Part shown: positions 59,063 through 64,000 of the stretch, piece after piece
How the letters are laid out: each line of letters starts with the position of its first letter
Numbering within the stretch: the stretch's first letter is position 1
DNA from: a bacterium
GTDB taxonomy: Bacteria; Vulcanimicrobiota; JABDET01
Reading direction: 5' to 3'
DNA: 64,000 nt
Assembly: GCA_021800275.1 (NCBI GenBank)
Contig: JAJYZB010000002.1
Coordinates: forward strand, 1-64,000
Position numbers and translations under genes: made by a program
The notes under the pieces: model-generated
Told to the model about the DNA's origin: nothing
Database searches by the model: none
What the model saw: only the letters and a program-made list of their open reading frames with translations

Positions 59063-60559
59063 CAATTTTCCGCTTTGAACTAGTTCAACTATTTTTTCTA
59101 AATCTAATTTTATCAACCTATCTTGTTCTAATGGTGGAACCACCTCTCGAATCTTTTGAAAAGCTTTTTCCACTCCTACTCCAAATTTAAGAGGCCTTCT
59201 AAATTCAAGCCCCTGAGCAGCGCATAAAAACTCAATTCCAACCACCTGAAAACTATTTGAGACAATTTTCGCGAGCTGTCTGGCAGCTGTAGTGCCCATT
59301 GAGTTGTAATCTTCTTGATTGGCGCTGGTTGGAATTGAATCTACACTGGCGGGACTGCTCAAGCCTTTATTTTCAGAAACCAATGAAGCTGCTGTGTACT
59401 GCAAAATCATCATTCCCGAACAGATCCCGGAATATTTAGTTAAAAAAGCAGGCAGTCCGCAGCTTAAAGCTGGATTTACTAACCTTTCAATCCTCCTCTC
59501 AGAAATGTTAGAAAGGCTGGCAAGAGCAATTTTTAAAAAATCGAGGGGTAATGCTACAGGATGTCCATGAAAGTTTCCTCCCGACAAAATAGCCTCTTCT
59601 TCTGGAAACACCAGAGGATTATCAGTCACAGAATTGATTTCAACTTCCAATACTTGTTTCACATATTTTAAAGCATCCAAAACAGCGCCGTGAACTTGTG
59701 GGATGCAGCGAATAGAGTAGGCGTCCTGGATCTTGTGGAGCGAATTCTTATGGGACTCAATCAATTGACTCCCCTCCACCAGTTGTCTCATTCTTTCAGC
59801 AGCATACAATTGGCCCTCATGAGGCCTTATCTGGTGAATCTTTTTAAACAAAAAGGATTCGGCTGAAAGAGTGGCTTCAAGGGTCATAGCTGCAGCTGAT
59901 AAACTGGCATTAAAAAGATTTTCAGCATCATGAACCGATAAAGCGCCAATCGTGGTCATTGCCTGAGTTCCATTAATTAAACCAAGTCCTTCTTTAGCTT
60001 CTAAAGTCAGAGGTCCTAATCCAAGTTCTTTCAGTGCATCAGCGGCCCGCAGCATCCTGCTGTTCAATAAAACTTCCCCATATCCAATAAGAGGGAGAGC
60101 TAAATGAGCCAGTGGAGCCAGGTCTCCACTGGAACCAACAGAACCCTGTGAAGGAACAACTGGCAGACAATTTTCATTCAAAAAACGAACTAAATAATCC
60201 AGGACGGCAGGTCTGACTCCAGAAAATCCTTTTGCAAGACTGTGGAGCCGCAGAAACAGCATTCCTCTCACAACTTCCTCGGGGAGAGGTTCCCCTACTC
60301 CAACGGCATGACTCAGCAAAAGATTCTTCTGAAGTTCTTGATTTTTATCAAATGGAATAAAGGTTTCGGCTAACTTTCCAAAGCCAGTCGTAATTCCATA
60401 AACAACTCTTTTTTCTAAAACCGCTTTTTCGACTATGGAACGACTGATTTTTACCTTTTTTAAAGCATCCGGATTCAGTCCTACTTTCGCTTTTCTTCGC
60501 GAGACAAGAATGAGATCCGAAATCGAAATATATGGAGATCCGGCTAAAATTTCCATCAA
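59051..60559 (-). CDS. hutH: MIO-type aromatic amino acid lyase, histidine ammonia-lyase-like, with SSG at the MIO position
   Basis: VVYGITTGFGKLAE; LLLSHAVGVGEPLPEEVVRGMLFLRLHSLAKGFSGVRP; VPSQGSVGSSGDLAPLAHLALPLIG; NSVTDNPLVFPE; TSANQEDYNSMG. Confidence 0.88.
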   Translation of the reverse strand: MMEILAGSPYISISDLILVSRRKAKVGLNPDALKKVKISRSIVEKAVLEKRVVYGITTGFGKLAETFIPFDKNQELQKNLLLSHAVGVGEPLPEEVVRGMLFLRLHSLAKGFSGVRPAVLDYLVRFLNENCLPVVPSQGSVGSSGDLAPLAHLALPLIGYGEVLLNSRMLRAADALKELGLGPLTLEAKEGLGLINGTQAMTTIGALSVHDAENLFNASLSAAAMTLEATLSAESFLFKKIHQIRPHEGQLYAAERMRQLVEGSQLIESHKNSLHKIQDAYSIRCIPQVHGAVLDALKYVKQVLEVEINSVTDNPLVFPEEEAILSGGNFHGHPVALPLDFLKIALASLSNISERRIERLVNPALSCGLPAFLTKYSGICSGMMILQYTAASLVSENKGLSSPASVDSIPTSANQEDYNSMGTTAARQLAKIVSNSFQVVGIEFLCAAQGLEFRRPLKFGVGVEKAFQKIREVVPPLEQDRLIKLDLEKIVELVQSGKLSGR

Positions 60560-61029
60560 ATTTTCTTGACCATCTGTTTTCGTTCTTCTTGATAACCCAT
60601 TTTTTCATAAAATCGAACCGCTCTTTTATTAGCTGATGTAACCCCTAATCCAAGGTATTGAAAACCTTTTAACTTTATGAATTCTTCCGCTTTCAAGGTC
60701 AGCTCTTCTGCGACTCCAGTTCCCCAAAAATCTTTTTTTACGCTCAAATCAATAATCCATCCTTGGAGTTCTCCTGTGACGGCTTTCATGCCAGATAAAA
60801 CAATGACATGTCCTAGAATATTACCATTTTTTTCGGCAACAAAAACTCCAATTGAGGACTGCCCAAAAAGGGACTGCAGCTGCTCCAAATCTTTACGTCT
60901 ATATTCTTTCATCTTTTCCAGAGAACTATCTCTAAAAGGAGACTGACTGTATTCAATCGCTTCGACAGCAATTTCCACCACTTTAGGCAAATCTAATTCT
61001 GTGGCTTCTCTAAAAATCAGATTCTGCAC
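60556..61029 (-). CDS. GNAT-family N-acetyltransferase
   Basis: IIDLSVKKDFWGTGVAEELTLKAEEFIKLKGFQYLGLGVTSANKRAVRFYEKMGYQEERKQ. Confidence 0.88.
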   Translation of the reverse strand: MQNLIFREATELDLPKVVEIAVEAIEYSQSPFRDSSLEKMKEYRRKDLEQLQSLFGQSSIGVFVAEKNGNILGHVIVLSGMKAVTGELQGWIIDLSVKKDFWGTGVAEELTLKAEEFIKLKGFQYLGLGVTSANKRAVRFYEKMGYQEERKQMVKKI

Positions 61030-62123
61030 TGCTGCAAGACCTTTTCAAGAGCATGCAATAGTATTAAATTGTCTTCATGTTTCCCTATCGTTATGCGAAC
61101 CCATCCCGGCATTGAAAGCTGAGAACCAGGTCTCACAATAACCCCTTCTCTCAAAAGAGATTGAAATACATCTAAATCATTTTTAATTTTAACGAGGAGA
61201 AAATTTGATTGGGTCTCTGTGTATTCTATTCCTAATTTTCTAAACTCAGAATAAAGGAAAGACTTTTCTCTCCAGACTATCTCTCTAGATTTCTGATAGT
61301 GTTCTCGATCAGCCAATGCTGCAGCTGCTGCTGTCTGAGCAAGACTGCTCACATTAAATAAAACCCTAACCTGATTCAAATAAAAAGCAGTTTCAGAGGA
61401 AGTAATTCCATATCCAACTCGTATTCCAGCCAGTCCGTAAGCCTTTGAGAATGTTCGAAGTGAAATCAGGGGATAATTTTCTAGAACGTAGGGTATCCCA
61501 TTCAGACCATTGTTTTCTTCTACAAAATCAGAATAAGCCTCATCCAGAACAATAAAAACCCGAGAAGGCAGTCCCTGCAAAAACTTCTCAAAAGCCTCTT
61601 TTTTTATTGTGGTTCCGGTTGGATTATTGGGACTGCAGAAAATAACCATTCTTGTTTTGGAATTGACCGCATTTCTCATATTTTTTAAATCATAATGGAA
61701 TGTCTCATCCAGAGGAATCTCTACGAGTTTTCCTCCCATCTGCACGACATCTTGTTTATAAATAGCAAAAGAAGGGACAGCAGCAATCACTTCATCTCCT
61801 GATTCAATAAAGACTTCCATGATCATCCTGATAATCTCAACCGCCCCATTTCCGATGACAAAATGAGATTCATCCAGTTGATGATAAACAGAAAGCGCTT
61901 TTTTTAAAGAAAACTGTCCATCATCCGGATACAAGTGAACATTGTCAATAGCTCCCCGAAGAGCTTGAACAGCTTTAGGGGATGGTCCTATCGGGTTCTC
62001 ATTAGACGCTAATTTTACAATGCGAATTAGCCCCTGTTCTCTAGCAACTTCTTCAATTGGTTTCCCAGGAATATAACGCTTGAGTAAAGAAATCTCAGGC
62101 CTTGTCCGGGGCTGTTTCCCCAT
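61017..62123 (-). CDS. hisC: Histidinol-phosphate aminotransferase
   Basis: VKLASNENPIGPSPKAVQAL; PNNPTGTTI; VLDEAYSDF; RTFSKAYGLAGIRVGYGI. Confidence 0.9.
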   Translation of the reverse strand: MGKQPRTRPEISLLKRYIPGKPIEEVAREQGLIRIVKLASNENPIGPSPKAVQALRGAIDNVHLYPDDGQFSLKKALSVYHQLDESHFVIGNGAVEIIRMIMEVFIESGDEVIAAVPSFAIYKQDVVQMGGKLVEIPLDETFHYDLKNMRNAVNSKTRMVIFCSPNNPTGTTIKKEAFEKFLQGLPSRVFIVLDEAYSDFVEENNGLNGIPYVLENYPLISLRTFSKAYGLAGIRVGYGITSSETAFYLNQVRVLFNVSSLAQTAAAAALADREHYQKSREIVWREKSFLYSEFRKLGIEYTETQSNFLLVKIKNDLDVFQSLLREGVIVRPGSQLSMPGWVRITIGKHEDNLILLHALEKVLQQCRI

Positions 62124-62125
62124 CT

Positions 62126-62419
62126 TTATTCACAGCCACAGCCAGATGAGCCGCACATTCCCTGACTTCCTGGCAAACCGCCGCACGCCGGTCCACTGCA
62201 CATAGAGCCTTCTGAATTTTCTCCAAAATCTGAAAACCCAGCATCCCCTGATGCGCCGGACTCTGAATTCTTAGAAATAATCCCAAAAACTGAAAACTTT
62301 TTAGTTAATTGTTTTTGCTGACACACGGGACAGCTAACTTCATTAACCTCTGTTCCCACAGGGCATAGCAGCTCAAAATCTTTTTGACACGAATGGCATA
62401 TAAATTCATAAACAGGCAC
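62126..62419 (-). CDS. FmdB-family zinc-ribbon protein with Gly/Ser/Cys-rich tail
   Basis: MPVYEFICHSCQKDFELLCPVGTEVNEVSCPVCQQKQLTKKFS; tail CSGPACGGLPGSQGMCGSSGCGCE. Confidence 0.88.
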   Translation of the reverse strand: MPVYEFICHSCQKDFELLCPVGTEVNEVSCPVCQQKQLTKKFSVFGIISKNSESGASGDAGFSDFGENSEGSMCSGPACGGLPGSQGMCGSSGCGCE

Positions 62420-62420
62420 C

Positions 62421-62993
62421 TTATTTCACCACCTTAATATAAGGTCTTGGTATTCCCGGAGTATGGGTGTCAAAAAACAAAATAGCATCAATATCAACCG
62501 CCAATCGAGCGGGATTTCCTACTCCTTGAAACCGAATGACAGCGATAGAAGGGGAGGAACCCTTTAGAAGAGTTTCCCTAATATGACGAAAACCCACAGT
62601 ATTAGCTAAATTCATCCGAACAGGAAAGGCGGAAGGCTTTTCCACGACCAGATATCCTTTCACTTTTGATCTATGATAAGGGGGTGAAAATTCAATCCAG
62701 GTGGTCAACCTATTTAAAGAGGCAGGAGATCCATTTAACATGACTTTTAAATCGGTTCTAGGAAACTCAAAACTCAGATGCCCTCTGGAAGAAACCGTTC
62801 CTCTAGAATGAAAAATACGTTGAATTTCGCGCCATTGTTTAGGCTGAGCAAAAACAAGGGATGAATTCAAGAAAAAAAACAAAAAAAGGATGGAAATCTT
62901 TTTCATATTTTTTTTTCCTCCTAAAGTACTGATAATTTTATACGACAAATTTAAATTTTTCCCTCTAGCAAACCAGGGCTCAATGACCAGCAA
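62421..62993 (-). CDS. Hypothetical secreted protein
   Basis: Likely start MKKISILFLFFFLNSSLVFAQ (signal peptide); no family recognised. Confidence 0.6.
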   Translation of the reverse strand: MLVIEPWFARGKNLNLSYKIISTLGGKKNMKKISILFLFFFLNSSLVFAQPKQWREIQRIFHSRGTVSSRGHLSFEFPRTDLKVMLNGSPASLNRLTTWIEFSPPYHRSKVKGYLVVEKPSAFPVRMNLANTVGFRHIRETLLKGSSPSIAVIRFQGVGNPARLAVDIDAILFFDTHTPGIPRPYIKVVK

Positions 62994-63020
62994 AACGGCC
63001 GCGCGACTTCCTAAATTTAT

Positions 63021-63998
63021 CTATCCGATCAAGAGATCTATGAGACAATTGAATAGAAAGCGGTAAGAAGGGAGGAAAAGATCTGAAATGGAATCCAGAT
63101 AAACGACTTCATACAGCAGAAAAATAAGCCAGTACCATTCAAAATTTTCTTTCAATATAGAACGCGAACGTAAAAAAAGCTCAAATCGTTTTCCAAATTC
63201 ATTTTCCCCTTTCAAAATTTTTTCTTGAAAAAAAGAAACAGTCTCCTCACTGTTTTCTTCAAATGATTTATGCAAAAATTTAAAAAGTGAAAAAGTGAAA
63301 AAAAGCGAATCTAAAAAAGCCAGCTTAGAGCGTCTTGAAAATTCCAGATCAATTAGAAAAGTTCCGCTGCTTCCTGTTAAAATATTCCTCGGAGCAAATG
63401 CTCCAATCAAAAGAGCATCTCCTGACCCCGGGATTGTTCCAAAAGGGAAGGAATTTAAAACCCTCTTAATTTCTCGCGACTTTTCTTCACTCCACTCAAG
63501 AATCTTCTCGGCTCTAAAAAAAAAGGAATCAACTTCTTCCAGGACCTCTTGTTTTGAAACAGGTTCAAGCGGATCTTGTATCTGTTTCAAAATCTCTTCA
63601 GCTTTCAACAAAATCTCTTCAAAATACTGGCTGAACTTTTTTGAATCCTGAGCCGCCTCAAGAGCTATCAGCGAGTGAGCGAAAGACCTCCCTTGAACAG
63701 CTCGCTCGATGAGAACAGGGACCCCTGATATTTCAGGGCAACCTAAGGGCTTAGGCACAAACTGAACATTTTTAACTTCTCGCAGCCAGAGCATAAAACG
63801 ATATTCCTGGCGAATTTTATCAAACATCCCTTGATTCAGAGTCCATTTGGCCGCAGCAAAAGGTTCTTCAGGGTTATCCTGAAACCAGAGAGAGACAAAT
63901 CTCATTTTTTCCGCAGATCTTCCTTTTGGAGCTTGTCGAATTCGATAAGCGATATTCGTAGATTCACCTGGCAAGCAGTAAGCTGCCCAGTTGTCCAC
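63021..63998 (-). CDS. APH/choline-kinase-fold phosphotransferase-like protein with degenerate catalytic loop; 5' end may lie outside the window
   Basis: DALLIGAFAPRNILTGSSGTFLIDLEFSRRSKLAFLDSLFFTFSLF resembles an APH HGDxxxxN...DxE region. Confidence 0.5.
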   Translation of the reverse strand: MDNWAAYCLPGESTNIAYRIRQAPKGRSAEKMRFVSLWFQDNPEEPFAAAKWTLNQGMFDKIRQEYRFMLWLREVKNVQFVPKPLGCPEISGVPVLIERAVQGRSFAHSLIALEAAQDSKKFSQYFEEILLKAEEILKQIQDPLEPVSKQEVLEEVDSFFFRAEKILEWSEEKSREIKRVLNSFPFGTIPGSGDALLIGAFAPRNILTGSSGTFLIDLEFSRRSKLAFLDSLFFTFSLFKFLHKSFEENSEETVSFFQEKILKGENEFGKRFELFLRSRSILKENFEWYWLIFLLYEVVYLDSISDLFLPSYRFLFNCLIDLLIG

Positions 63999-64000
63999 TA

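Overview
AT-biased bacterial chromosomal window that is almost fully coding. The left edge carries a TPR / AsmA-like / rseP / proS / rdgB / thiolase run on +. A gene-poor scar (about 7.5-9.25 kb) follows, holding a decayed IS1380-type transposase, an orphan ORF and a possible ogt (MGMT) remnant. Next on - are nuoABC with an unusual upstream secreted-protein gene, then dnaE, a TlpA-like thioredoxin, trxB, lpxD and a complete A-type heme-copper oxidase locus: subunits II and I, ctaB, two subunit-III-like genes, subunit IV, SCO, ctaA and a diheme cytochrome c. Further on are rplY-pth, pilT, an acyl-CoA carboxylase beta subunit, a CHASE2-cyclase/FecR pair, nuoD-glnS-nuoH, a GAF/HD-GYP protein, mazG, a parvulin, acs, a TonB-like protein, glyS, nth, a MIO-type ammonia-lyase, hisC and several hypotheticals. 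Three tRNAs were found: Ala-CGC, Leu-TAA and Gln-TTG. The best second-look items are: (i) glyS interrupted by one in-frame TAA, with no glyQ beside it and no normal start after its Shine-Dalgarno; (ii) a HAL-family lyase whose MIO tripeptide reads Ser-Ser-Gly instead of Ala-Ser-Gly, in an overlapping operon with a GNAT and hisC; (iii) dispersed Complex I genes, with glnS between nuoD and nuoH; (iv) an APH-like protein lacking the catalytic Asp. I saw no CRISPR array, rRNA, prophage or recognisable defence system. All family calls come from reading motifs by eye; no database search was run.
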